From NCBI GenBank assembly GCA_045110315.1, contig JBGCFY010000074.1, forward strand, positions 1 through 64,000: a DNA stretch of 64,000 nucleotides. Reading direction: 5' to 3'. The position numbers were made by a program, and so were the translations under genes. The notes under the pieces are model-generated. The model had not been told where the DNA came from and did no database searches. It was given only the letters and a program-made list of their open reading frames with translations. This DNA comes from CALFBG01 sp045110315 (lineage in GTDB: Bacteria; Bacteroidota; Bacteroidia; Chitinophagales; Saprospiraceae). This document shows, in pieces, positions 53,388-62,927 of this stretch (position 1 is the first letter of the stretch; each line of letters opens with the position of its first letter).

Positions 53388-53423
53388 AAAAATGTGGATA
53401 CCGCTAAGATAACGGTATCCACA
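53388..53423 (-). terminator. intrinsic terminator after the GT117 gene
   Basis: On the minus strand: a perfect 11-bp stem tgtggataccg/cggtatccaca (53393-53403, 53413-53423), loop 9 bases, followed by tttttattt. It lies between the GT117 stop and rpiB. Confidence 0.75.
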
Positions 53424-53498
53424 TAAATAAGCGATTCTTTTAAGGAAATCCTACGTGGATTCATCGCTTTAGTAAAATTTAAGCCTCAGGACTCATGC

Positions 53499-56400
53499 TT
53501 AATTCGGCAACGGCACTTGAGAAGGATCTTGGAAGTCAATAAACATTTCATTGAATTCTTTCTCCAACTCGGTATCTTTCTGTTGCTTGACCAATCTCAT
53601 GATGTTATCTTTATTTTGCATCATTAAGGCAATGTCTCGCTGGAAAGCCGCCCGTGCATTATCGTCGATGGAAGTAAAGAAATATAAGTGTTCCATGACT
53701 TCGTTGGCTAAGATTTTTAAGTGCGGTTTAGCTTTTTCGTAAGCACCTGCGTTGACGTAATTGAGCATCATTTGGAACGTAATATTATCGTACTGGAAGT
53801 TCATATGAGGGAAAGCCTCAAAATACTGATCCATCAAATCAATTGCGCCCTGCTTATCTCCCTTTTCTACCATTGCTTTAGCGGTACGTAAGAAAACTAA
53901 AGTTTGCATTTGTACACTGGGTGCATAACTTCGATCCACAAATAAATGCTCTTTGTCAAAATTACCCCAACGGAACTTATCAATAATGTTCTCCTTTACT
54001 TTATCCGTATCTACGCTACCCATTCCAACTAAACCGTACTGTCGATCTTGTCGAGCTTGTTCTGGGGATTTGTTGGGACGAAGTGGCACCAATCGAGAAC
54101 CTAAACCTTCCAATCGTAAATAACTACCCAAACCTTGCAGGGATTCTTCTCTACAAGTAACGGCAAAATAAATTGGTCGTTCCCAAAGATTAGATTGAAT
54201 AATATCTAGTACAGCAATATCTCCTTTGAGTAATTGTGATTTACCACCACCGTAGCCAAAGTTAATTCGATCAACAATATTGGCGGTATCTTTGATGCTG
54301 ACGGCACCACTATTAATCGCTTGTTGCTTATCGACTGGAATATAGAACTTACGTGCTGGCAAGTACGTTTCCAACTGACCTCTTAATTGCGTAGAAAAAT
54401 CAGTAGCTAAGTGCTTGACGGCATCACCAAGTGCCATGCGTCGGGCTTCGCTACCTTCCTGAATAATAAATGGAATTTGATTTCTCTTCTTCCCGCGATA
54501 CGCCGTTCGGGGAATGGTCATTTTGATGGCTTCGGAATCATTTACCTTCCGTCGCAATTGGTCAATGTACCAATCTACTGCAATCAGACTTAGGTTAACG
54601 ACTCTGACATCTGTACGAATCTTTTCTACTTCCTGTGCATACCACAATGGATAGGTATCATTATCACCGTAAGTGAAAATAATAGCATTAGGAGCACAAG
54701 AATTTAAAAAGTTTGTGGCATAATCTCTTGAACCCGTATGGTGTCTTCTAGTATGATCATCAAAATTTTGAAAACCCATTACTACCGGAGCAAGCATTAC
54801 GAGCGCAACCGCAAGCGGTGCGGCAATACTTGTATTCATTTTACTTCTAAATATTTCGAATAAGGCCAAGACGCCCATTCCTATCCAAATACAAAAAGTA
54901 AAGAAGGAACCAATTAATACGTAATCTCGCTCTCGTGGTTCGTGTGGAGGTTGATTCGAATAAATGATAATTCCAATTCCTGTAATGATGAAAAGTGCCA
55001 ATAAGCCGAGTGCATCTTTACGAGATTTACGGAAGTGAAAGAAAATACCGATTAAACCAAAAATGATCGGTAAGAAGTAATATTTATTTCTGGCTTTATG
55101 TTCCACCATGGAAGTTGGCAACTGACTTTGATTGTATAGTCGCGCACTATCAACAAAGGGAATTCCAGACAACCAGTTCCCACTTTTTACATCATTAGGA
55201 TGATATCCTTGTTCTCCGTTTTGCCTTCCCGCAAAATTCCACATAAAGTAGCGGAAGTACATATGACCAATTTGGTAACGAAGGAGAAAGCCTATATTTT
55301 CCAATTGAGAAGGTTTTCCCGTTTTTCCTTTGGCTCGCCACTCCCGGTCGTACAATTGCGGACGACTCTGGGTGTAATCTCCCATTCTTGGCAAGAGCAT
55401 TTTATCTTTTGAATCAAAAACGTATTCAATTTTTTGATCAACAATTTCGTAACGATCGCCTACTAAACCGTAGCGTGGCGTAGTTTCTGTTTTTCGTGGT
55501 TTCGCACCGTACCAAGGACCATATAAAAACGGTCGCTCTCCGTATTGTTCCCGATTAAGGTAAGGAATCAAACGCATGACATCGCTCGGCGCGTTCATGT
55601 TAATTGGCGTATTGGCGTTTGCTCGAATGACGACGACTCCAATGGTGGAGAAGGCAACGACCACTAAAGACAATCCAACGATGATTTTTTGTAAAGTTGC
55701 ATTTTGCGTTTTATGCGCGTAGCGCAAGCCAAAAAAGATAGCAGAACCGATAATGATAACAACGGGAATTAAGCCAGAGTGCGGCGGTAACCCCATTCCA
55801 TTGACGGTCAATAATTCCATTTTACTCCAAAGCGTCGGAATGCCGATAATCACAAATAACTGAATGACGGAAATCGATAAAACACCTACTGCGGCGGCGA
55901 TTCCCATTCCTAGCCAACTATGATCTCTAAATTTTTTGAAATAATAAAATAAGGCTAACGCAGGGAAAGTTAACAAACTCAGTAAGTGTACGCCAATGGA
56001 TAACCCTGCTGCAAAAACAGCAAAAATCAACCAACGATCGGTCTTAGGCGTATCGGGCAAATAGTACCACTTGATCATCGCCCATAAGGTTAGTGCGGTA
56101 AAAAAAGTAGACATGGCATAAACCTCACCTTCCACCGCGGAGAACCAAATGGAAGAAGAAAAAGCTGTAGCCAGACCTGCTGCAACTCCTGCACCCGCTA
56201 AGGCTAAGGCTTCTGCACTATCAGGTACTTTGACACGTCCCAATAAGGCTAGTTTTCCCAACATGATCGTACACCACGCAACAAACATGGCGGTAAAGGC
56301 AGAATAAACGCCCGAGGATAAGTTGACGGCGAAGGCAATATCTTGGGGATCATCGGAGATTAGCTCGGCGACCCAAGTAAACATTCTACCTACAATTAGA

Positions 56401-56567
56401 AAAATAGGGGCTCCCGGTGGGTGAACGACCTGTAGCTTGTAAGCTCCAGCAATAAATTCACCACAATCCCATAGGCTTCCCGTTCGTTCAACCGAAAGAT
56501 AGTAGACAATAAAAGCGATGGTGAAAACGATCCATCCTGCTATATTGGTAATCCTTTTAAAATTCAT
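53499..56567 (-). CDS. GT117 family membrane glycosyltransferase-like protein (DUF2723)
   Basis: 1022 residues. The N-terminal ~550 residues hold about a dozen membrane helices and start GWIVFTIAFIVYYLSVERTGSLWDCGEFIAGAYKL with the WDxGEF acidic site and HPPGAPIFL, the DUF2723 hallmarks resembling GT-C protein mannosyltransferases. A large periplasmic part follows (FTYGDNDTYPLWYAQEVEKIRTDVRVVNLSL region) and a C-terminal TPR-like helical tail. It may move a sugar from a lipid-linked donor to protein (inferred from GT-C homology). It is monocistronic, between an AT-rich gap and a terminator. Confidence 0.9.
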   Translation of the reverse strand: MNFKRITNIAGWIVFTIAFIVYYLSVERTGSLWDCGEFIAGAYKLQVVHPPGAPIFLIVGRMFTWVAELISDDPQDIAFAVNLSSGVYSAFTAMFVAWCTIMLGKLALLGRVKVPDSAEALALAGAGVAAGLATAFSSSIWFSAVEGEVYAMSTFFTALTLWAMIKWYYLPDTPKTDRWLIFAVFAAGLSIGVHLLSLLTFPALALFYYFKKFRDHSWLGMGIAAAVGVLSISVIQLFVIIGIPTLWSKMELLTVNGMGLPPHSGLIPVVIIIGSAIFFGLRYAHKTQNATLQKIIVGLSLVVVAFSTIGVVVIRANANTPINMNAPSDVMRLIPYLNREQYGERPFLYGPWYGAKPRKTETTPRYGLVGDRYEIVDQKIEYVFDSKDKMLLPRMGDYTQSRPQLYDREWRAKGKTGKPSQLENIGFLLRYQIGHMYFRYFMWNFAGRQNGEQGYHPNDVKSGNWLSGIPFVDSARLYNQSQLPTSMVEHKARNKYYFLPIIFGLIGIFFHFRKSRKDALGLLALFIITGIGIIIYSNQPPHEPRERDYVLIGSFFTFCIWIGMGVLALFEIFRSKMNTSIAAPLAVALVMLAPVVMGFQNFDDHTRRHHTGSRDYATNFLNSCAPNAIIFTYGDNDTYPLWYAQEVEKIRTDVRVVNLSLIAVDWYIDQLRRKVNDSEAIKMTIPRTAYRGKKRNQIPFIIQEGSEARRMALGDAVKHLATDFSTQLRGQLETYLPARKFYIPVDKQQAINSGAVSIKDTANIVDRINFGYGGGKSQLLKGDIAVLDIIQSNLWERPIYFAVTCREESLQGLGSYLRLEGLGSRLVPLRPNKSPEQARQDRQYGLVGMGSVDTDKVKENIIDKFRWGNFDKEHLFVDRSYAPSVQMQTLVFLRTAKAMVEKGDKQGAIDLMDQYFEAFPHMNFQYDNITFQMMLNYVNAGAYEKAKPHLKILANEVMEHLYFFTSIDDNARAAFQRDIALMMQNKDNIMRLVKQQKDTELEKEFNEMFIDFQDPSQVPLPN

Positions 56568-57056
56568 TTAGTTTTTATTTACTAGCGAAAGCCCTTGTAC
56601 TTTTAGATTAAAAACGGCGATTGGAATAACTCAGGAAAGTAGGGGAATTATTTCAAAACAAGTTTCTCATTAAACGATTTAAGTACAAGCACTTATAATG
56701 AGTTATTTAAATTTTCACAACTTTTTATAAGAACTGCAAATGTAACAAAATATTGTAAGTCTTTGTAGCCCTTAACTTTGAATTCTAGGCACAAGTTCTG
56801 ATTATGCAAAAATCAGGCTAAATATGCTATATTTTTACTATATGAGGTAAAATTAGTTGCAAAAAATCGTGGGAACTAAACGAAATTAGATCGAATGGAT
56901 AGGTTCTTTGCCTGTTGCTTCTATTTTTCTTCTTTTGGAAGGCTAGCATATTAGCTAGGAAAGTCGACTATTGACTAGAAAACTCATTCTCAATTGGCAT
57001 TCCTTCGAATTTTAAAACAACTAGAGCCTCGTAGCGAATAGTTGCGCTTGAAGTGG
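56568..57056. other. intergenic region without recognised genes
   Basis: About 490 AT-rich bases between divergent genes. One imperfect family 1-like end (ttttaaaacaact, 57010-57022) is present; otherwise nothing. Confidence 0.5.
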
Positions 57057-57064
57057 TATCTTTG
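57057..57064 (+). promoter_or_regulatory. candidate -7 box for the DUF4834-like gene
   Basis: TATCTTTG, an exact TAnnTTTG match, predicts a start near 57071, nine bases before the ATG at 57080. Confidence 0.5.
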
Positions 57065-57079
57065 CGAAAAAATTGGCTA

Positions 57080-57229
57080 ATGATTAAGTTTATAACGATC
57101 GGAATTTTGCTTTTTTTACTTTATCGACTCGTTTTTCAATCGACCTTGCCTGCGGGGAAGTCGAGAGAAGTTCTAGATGATAAATTGATAGAGGAAGATG
57201 ATTACATTGATTACGAGGAAATAGATTAG
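57080..57229 (+). CDS. small membrane protein, DUF4834-like (49 aa)
   Basis: Translated by eye: an N-terminal membrane helix (FITIGILLFLLYRLVFQS) and an acidic tail ending EEDDYIDYEEID. Tails of the form DYxDYEE(I/V) are typical of DUF4834, short Bacteroidota membrane proteins of unknown function. A good -7 box lies just upstream and the RluA-type gene starts 40 bases downstream, so the two are likely co-transcribed. It is short enough to be missed by automatic calling. Function unknown. Confidence 0.75.
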   Translation: MIKFITIGILLFLLYRLVFQSTLPAGKSREVLDDKLIEEDDYIDYEEID

Positions 57230-57268
57230 TCTATAAGTCTGTAAATAGCCACTAAACGTAAAATTAGT

Positions 57269-57949
57269 ATGATTGACAATATTGGAGACCTTATTATTTA
57301 CAAAAATAATCAACTTATTGCTTTTGCTAAGCCTCCATTATTGGGCGTGCAGCCAGATAAAACGGATGATAAGTCTTTGTTAGACTTGGCCGAAATTTAT
57401 TGTAAATCAAAGTTACAGCTCATTCATCGTTTGGATCGACCAGCAAGTGGAGTTGTTTTATTTGCTAAAAATAAAAAGGCACTGGCGAAATTAAATGCTC
57501 AATTTCAAGAACGTACGGTAGATAAAACTTACCTCGCCGTAGTTAAAGAAAAACCAGCGGAGTTAAAGGGAACTTTAGTCCATTACCTAATGAAAGATGC
57601 GCGCAAGCACAAAGCGATTGCGCATACGGAAGAAGTAAAAGGCGCTCAACGTGCAGAATTAAGCTACGAAATATTAGCGAGCAGCGAGCGCTACCATTTA
57701 TTGAAAATTAAATTGATCACAGGACGATTTCACCAAATTCGAGCACAACTTGCCGCGATAAATTGTCCCATCAAAGGAGATGTAAAATATGGATTTCGCC
57801 GTGGAAACAAAGATCGATCGATTCATCTTCACGCTTTTTCTTTAAGTTTCAAACATCCTGTAACCAAAGAGAAAGTCACTTTACAAACACCGCCACCCCA
57901 AGAAGTAATTTGGGATGCTTTTGCAGCGGATTTACCCAAAGAAAAATAA
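57269..57949 (+). CDS. RluA-family RNA pseudouridine synthase
   Basis: 226-residue cytoplasmic enzyme that isomerises uridine in rRNA or tRNA. The catalytic Asp is in IHRLDRPASGVVLFAK (motif II), with FQERTVDKTYLAVVKE and KLITGRFHQIRAQLAAINCPIKGDVKYG (motif III, quoted in part) downstream. No S4 domain precedes it, so it belongs to the short RluA/RluC-like group without S4; the target uridine cannot be stated. It follows the DUF4834-like gene and precedes thiL by 51 bases on the same strand, so an operon is plausible. Confidence 0.93.
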   Translation: MIDNIGDLIIYKNNQLIAFAKPPLLGVQPDKTDDKSLLDLAEIYCKSKLQLIHRLDRPASGVVLFAKNKKALAKLNAQFQERTVDKTYLAVVKEKPAELKGTLVHYLMKDARKHKAIAHTEEVKGAQRAELSYEILASSERYHLLKIKLITGRFHQIRAQLAAINCPIKGDVKYGFRRGNKDRSIHLHAFSLSFKHPVTKEKVTLQTPPPQEVIWDAFAADLPKEK

Positions 57950-58000
57950 GCAATTGCCTCAAACGATGAGCAGTTGTCAAAATATCAAAATTAGAATATC

Positions 58001-59038
58001 ATGGTAAACGATTTTGGAAAAAGAACAGACGTCAACGAGTTAGGAGAGTTTGGAGTGATTGATCATCTCACCAAGAGTTTTGTCAATCGGAATGCTTCTA
58101 CCTTGAAAGGTGTAGGCGATGATGCGGCGGTGATTGAAACGAAAGATGGCGTCAAATTAGTTTCTACCGATTTTTTGGTGGAAGGAATTCACTTTGATTT
58201 GATGTATATGCCATTGAAGCATTTAGGTTATAAAGCCGTCGTCGTTAATCTCTCGGATATCTATGCGATGAATGGCACTCCAGAACAAATTACGGTTTCG
58301 ATCGCTATTTCGAATCGGTTTTCGGTGGAAGCGTTGGAAGAATTGTACGAGGGTATAGCAGCGGCTTGTAAATATTATAAAGTAGATCTCGTTGGTGGAG
58401 ATACGACCTCTTCTCCGAAAGGACTTGTAATTAGTGTGACGGCGATTGGACAAGGAAAAAAAGAAACAACGACGTATCGGAGTACGGCTAATGTAGGTGA
58501 TTTACTTTGTGTGACTGGAAATTTAGGAGCGGCTTACCTTGGATTACAATTGCTCGAAAGAGAGAAGCAAATCTATTTATCTAACCCAGGGGTACAACCA
58601 GACTTAGAAGGACAAAATTATCTAGTAGGACGACAGTTGAAACCGGAAGCGCGAGTTGATATGATTGAGTTGTTCGCAAAATCGGAGTTGGTTCCAACGT
58701 CGATGATCGATATTTCGGATGGTTTAGCTTCGGAGGTTTTTCACCTTTGTAAGCAATCAAAAGTTGGTGCATTCGTTGAGGAAAGTGGCGTACCCTTACA
58801 TCCAGATACAGAATTGCAAGCCATTAATTTTAAATTAGATCCGATTACTTGTGCATTGAGTGGTGGCGAAGATTACGAATTGTTATTTACCATTGCTCCG
58901 GATCAAATTGAAAAAATAAAATACCTGCCAGACATTTATATCATGGGCGAAATGGTTCCCGCTGCGGATGGAATTAATTTGCATACCAAAGGTGGTAACG
59001 TGCATGCCATCAAAGCACAGGGCTGGCGTCATTTTTAA
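58001..59038 (+). CDS. thiL: thiamine-monophosphate kinase
   Basis: 345 residues of the PurM-like ATPase family; phosphorylates thiamine monophosphate to the diphosphate cofactor. Seen: GVGDDAAVIETKDGVKLVSTD (magnesium/ATP residues), EGIHFDLMYMP, NLSDIYAMNG, VGGDTTSSPKG, IDISDGLASEV and CALSGGEDYELLFT. This is the complete ThiL set. No other thiamine genes are near. It is 50 bases upstream of the MutS-like gene on the same strand. Confidence 0.96.
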   Translation: MVNDFGKRTDVNELGEFGVIDHLTKSFVNRNASTLKGVGDDAAVIETKDGVKLVSTDFLVEGIHFDLMYMPLKHLGYKAVVVNLSDIYAMNGTPEQITVSIAISNRFSVEALEELYEGIAAACKYYKVDLVGGDTTSSPKGLVISVTAIGQGKKETTTYRSTANVGDLLCVTGNLGAAYLGLQLLEREKQIYLSNPGVQPDLEGQNYLVGRQLKPEARVDMIELFAKSELVPTSMIDISDGLASEVFHLCKQSKVGAFVEESGVPLHPDTELQAINFKLDPITCALSGGEDYELLFTIAPDQIEKIKYLPDIYIMGEMVPAADGINLHTKGGNVHAIKAQGWRHF

Positions 59039-59088
59039 GGAAAAAACTGCGCTAATAGTCAAGGTGTTCGCGGAAAAGAACTAAAACC

Positions 59089-60666
59089 ATGGAGCTAGAA
59101 ACGATCAAGGCTAAGCCGAAAGATAGTTTTAACTTTGCCGTCATTCAAGAATATTTTTCGTTGAATGATATGGAGACAACGGAATACACCTTGAGTGATC
59201 GCTCGGTGGAGGATTTAGATTTCCATGATTTCTTTGCGTCTATTGATCGAACGACTTCTGCCGTTGGGCAACAATATTTATATGATCGATTACGGCGGTT
59301 GGAAACGAGTGAAGCGAAAGCGGCGGCATTGGAAAGCGAATTGAATTTTTATACTCAGGATGAAAAGCGTACCGTTGCGCTGCAAAAGATTTTATCGCAA
59401 TTGTCGACGAGTAATGACTATTATTTTCCCTTTTTGATTTTTGGCGATTTGCCACCACGGCTTAATTTTTTCAGTGTCATTCGGGTGCTGCAAATGATTA
59501 CCTTCCTCAGTATTTTTGCGAGTATTTTTTATCCCAGCTTTTTATTATTGCTAATTTTGATTTTCGGGATTAATCTCTTTCTGCATTATTGGCACAAAAT
59601 GCGGATTGGTAATTTTGCGGCGATCTTTGCGCGACTGGTACGACTAACCAAAACGGCGAAGCAACTCTTGGTATATACGCAACCAGAAAAAGGTATTGAC
59701 GCAACGCTTACCAAACAAATCCACCAAGTAGAAAAACTAACGGGGAAAGTGTTATTACTCAAAACGGAAAACTTGCAGGGTAATGAAATTACTTCGCTCA
59801 TCTGGTATATTTTTGAGTTATTCAAAATTATCACGTTAACGGAAATTAGTACTTTTCATACGGTCGTTGATGACATTCAAGTTGCCCGACCGGCGATCAA
59901 ATCTTTATTTGATTTTATTGGAAAAATTGATCTGCGACTTTCGATTAACCGCTTGCGTACGGAGTTGCCGTTTTACAGCCAGCCCATTTTCACGGCGGCA
60001 CAAAAAGAGATGGAACTAGTCGGGATTTATCACCCTTTAGTTAAAAACTGTGTTGAGAACGATTTACACTTGGTAAATAAAAGTTTGTTGCTGACGGGCT
60101 CTAATATGTCTGGTAAAACGACCTTCATTCGCACGGTCAACCTCAACCTGATTGCGGCACAAACGATGAATACTTCTTTTAGCAAAAAATACCGCGCACC
60201 GATTTTAGCCATTGCCAGTTCGATTCGAATTACGGACGATTTGCAAGAAGACAAAAGTTACTACATGGAAGAAGTCGCCGCGATTGGTCACTTAATTGAT
60301 TGCGCCGAACAAGCACCACAGTTCCTCTTTACCATCGACGAAGTTTTTAAAGGCACCAATACGATTGAACGCATCAGCGCCGCCAAAGCGATCCTTGCTT
60401 ACCTGACTCAAAAAAATAATATCGTGTTTGTTTCTACACACGACATCGAACTGACCGAACTCTTATCCGACACATACGAATTGCACTATTTTCAAGAAAG
60501 TATTGCCGACGAAAAACTATCCTTTGATTACAAAATTAAGCAAGGCGCCTTGAAGCAAAAAAATGCGATTCGAATTTTAGAAATCGCTGGTTATCCAAAA
60601 GAAATTTTAGCGGAAGCGAGAAGGTTGACGGTGAAATTTGAAGCGGAGAAGACGGGGAGGTTGTAA
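59089..60666 (+). CDS. membrane-anchored MutS-family ATPase
   Basis: 525 residues. The C-terminal half is a MutS ATPase: Walker A LTGSNMSGKTTFIRTVNLN, LQEDKSYYMEEVA, Walker B FLFTIDEVFKGTNTIE and an H-loop FVSTHDIELTEL. The N-terminal half resembles the MutS lever/clamp (DRSVEDLDFHDFFASIDRTTS, VGQQYLYDRLRRLET) but contains two adjacent membrane helices (VLQMITFLSIFASIFYPSFL, LLILIFGINLFLHYW). The mismatch-binding and Smr domains are absent, so this is neither MutS1 nor MutS2. Such proteins are found in Bacteroidota with unknown roles. The last gene of the plus-strand run. Confidence 0.85.
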   Translation: MELETIKAKPKDSFNFAVIQEYFSLNDMETTEYTLSDRSVEDLDFHDFFASIDRTTSAVGQQYLYDRLRRLETSEAKAAALESELNFYTQDEKRTVALQKILSQLSTSNDYYFPFLIFGDLPPRLNFFSVIRVLQMITFLSIFASIFYPSFLLLLILIFGINLFLHYWHKMRIGNFAAIFARLVRLTKTAKQLLVYTQPEKGIDATLTKQIHQVEKLTGKVLLLKTENLQGNEITSLIWYIFELFKIITLTEISTFHTVVDDIQVARPAIKSLFDFIGKIDLRLSINRLRTELPFYSQPIFTAAQKEMELVGIYHPLVKNCVENDLHLVNKSLLLTGSNMSGKTTFIRTVNLNLIAAQTMNTSFSKKYRAPILAIASSIRITDDLQEDKSYYMEEVAAIGHLIDCAEQAPQFLFTIDEVFKGTNTIERISAAKAILAYLTQKNNIVFVSTHDIELTELLSDTYELHYFQESIADEKLSFDYKIKQGALKQKNAIRILEIAGYPKEILAEARRLTVKFEAEKTGRL

Positions 60667-60673
60667 TTGGAGA

Positions 60674-60706
60674 ACTACGCTGAGCGGATTAGTGACTCAG
60701 CGTAGT
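60674..60706. terminator. hairpin between convergent genes
   Basis: A perfect 11-bp stem (actacgctgag/ctcagcgtagt, loop 11 bases) between the MutS-like and the orphan gene on the other strand. There is no U-tract on either side; probable terminator by position only. Confidence 0.45.
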
Positions 60707-60724
60707 GAAGAGAATGTGTTTTTG

Positions 60725-61402
60725 TTACTTTGCTTTTTTAGGAGTTTTGAGAGCGAGTAATTCTCTAGGAGATTTTAGCCGCAAACTTAGTAATTGCTCA
60801 ATCAAACTGTCGGCTGCTTTTGCAGTGCGTTCTCGACGGGCAGTTAGAATTCCTTCAATCACTTTGTATATGCTAATGATGTTGTCAAAGTATTCAATTG
60901 CCTCCAAACTTTTAGCATCAAGCGTAAATAAGTTTATTAATGGAGCATCTTTCAGTTTTATCTCCTTCAAAGTAGTTGTTTCTTTAATGTAGCTGTCTAA
61001 GGATTGATGAATGATATTGAGTGCTGTTAAGTATTTTTTAGTTTTTTCATCTTTTTCATCTTTTTCATCTTTTCCGCCTTTAACTTTCTTGTCTAATCGG
61101 TTATATAATTTTAAGTTATTTTTTTGTTGACGAATATCCATTGTTAATTGGGTGATAAATTGGTCAACTTGTGTAGATAAGACCTGATATTTTTTTAAAA
61201 CATTAAATACTTCTGTAGGACGATTCTGTCGTAGCGTATCATCCATTAAAATAGTACTTAGCTCGAATTCTGCCGTGGTTTTGAAGTAGACGAGTTCGCT
61301 GGCTAAGCCTAGCTTTTTGATTTTTTGACTATAAGCAGTCGTTACATTTCCCATTATAAAGAATAGGAAAACTAAACTATAAAAGAAGATTGATTTTTTC
61401 AT
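60725..61402 (-). CDS. secreted hypothetical protein with KDE tandem repeat
   Basis: 225 residues with a signal peptide (IFFYSLVFLFFIMGNVTTAYS) and a helical mature part. Residues ~114-124 contain three and a half copies of a Lys-Asp-Glu unit, encoded by a 9-base tandem repeat, separating two helical segments. The C-terminus is basic (LLALKTPKKAK). I do not recognise a family. It follows the polyQ gene on the same strand after 111 bases, with a perfect ctctggttaaccagag palindrome between them (61460-61475). Confidence 0.55.
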   Translation of the reverse strand: MKKSIFFYSLVFLFFIMGNVTTAYSQKIKKLGLASELVYFKTTAEFELSTILMDDTLRQNRPTEVFNVLKKYQVLSTQVDQFITQLTMDIRQQKNNLKLYNRLDKKVKGGKDEKDEKDEKTKKYLTALNIIHQSLDSYIKETTTLKEIKLKDAPLINLFTLDAKSLEAIEYFDNIISIYKVIEGILTARRERTAKAADSLIEQLLSLRLKSPRELLALKTPKKAK

Positions 61403-61513
61403 ATTTGATTTCTTGAAAGTTATAAAACTTAGGCTGTTAATGACATAAGTGTGGCTGTGCTCTGGTTAACCAGAGTATAATTTTTTTTACTAAAAAAGGT
61501 TATTTATTTATTA

Positions 61514-62170
<657 letters not shown>

Positions 62171-62260
62171 GAGATTTTATTTTTTTTAATTAAAAGGGTT
62201 ATAAATAATTATCAATACAAAGTTACACTTAGCTTGATCTCCGTGAACTATAACTTTTGT

Positions 62261-62893
62261 TCAGTCAAAATCTCTTCCCAAGTATTTGTTGATGGCTTCG
62301 GTCTTATTATTGACTTGTAGTTTTTTGTAAATTTGATGAATGTGTTGCTTCACCGTACCGATAGAAATTTTAAGTTGACCGGCGATGAGTTTATAGGGCA
62401 TTCCTTTACTTAGTTTTTCTAGGATTTCGGCCTGACGATTACTTAGCGTTTCGATTGGTGTTACGGTTGGTTTTTCTACGTGAAAACTATGGAGGACTTT
62501 CAGGGCGATTGATTTACTCATGGGCGCACCGCCGGTGCAGATTTCACGAAGCGCAGCAATGATTTTAGGAATCGGTTCGCGTTTTAGAATATAGCCATCG
62601 GCACCCGCTTTGAGCGCTTCAAAAACTTTTTCGTCCGTATCAAAAACAGTAAACATCAAGAATTTGATTTCTGGATATTGTGCTTTAATTTTGAGCATAC
62701 ATTCGATGCCACTCATTTTTGGTAATCCAATATCCATTAAAACAACGTCGGGACGTTGCAGTAAAATCCCGCCGAGCGCTGCTTCTGCACTCGCAAAAGT
62801 ATGGAGACAATTCAGGTCACTTACTTGCTCAAGGTGTTGTTGAATGCTATTCCTAATTTCTGGAATGTCTTCTACGATGTTTACGGTTATCAT
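62261..62893 (-). CDS. NarL/FixJ-type response regulator
   Basis: 210 residues: a receiver domain with phospho-acceptor D54 (VVLMDIGLPKMSG), switch residues and K in GYILKREP, then a LuxR-type HTH (~145-205, LSNRQAEILEKLSKGMPYKLIA...IGTVKQHIHQIYKKL). It is encoded 34 bases downstream of the histidine kinase; the pair forms a standard two-component system. The signal and target genes are unknown; the adjacent orphan genes are candidates by position only. Confidence 0.93.
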   Translation of the reverse strand: MITVNIVEDIPEIRNSIQQHLEQVSDLNCLHTFASAEAALGGILLQRPDVVLMDIGLPKMSGIECMLKIKAQYPEIKFLMFTVFDTDEKVFEALKAGADGYILKREPIPKIIAALREICTGGAPMSKSIALKVLHSFHVEKPTVTPIETLSNRQAEILEKLSKGMPYKLIAGQLKISIGTVKQHIHQIYKKLQVNNKTEAINKYLGRDFD

Positions 62894-62927
62894 AAGCCTA
62901 AGGTAGATTTTTGTTGCTGTGGTTGTA

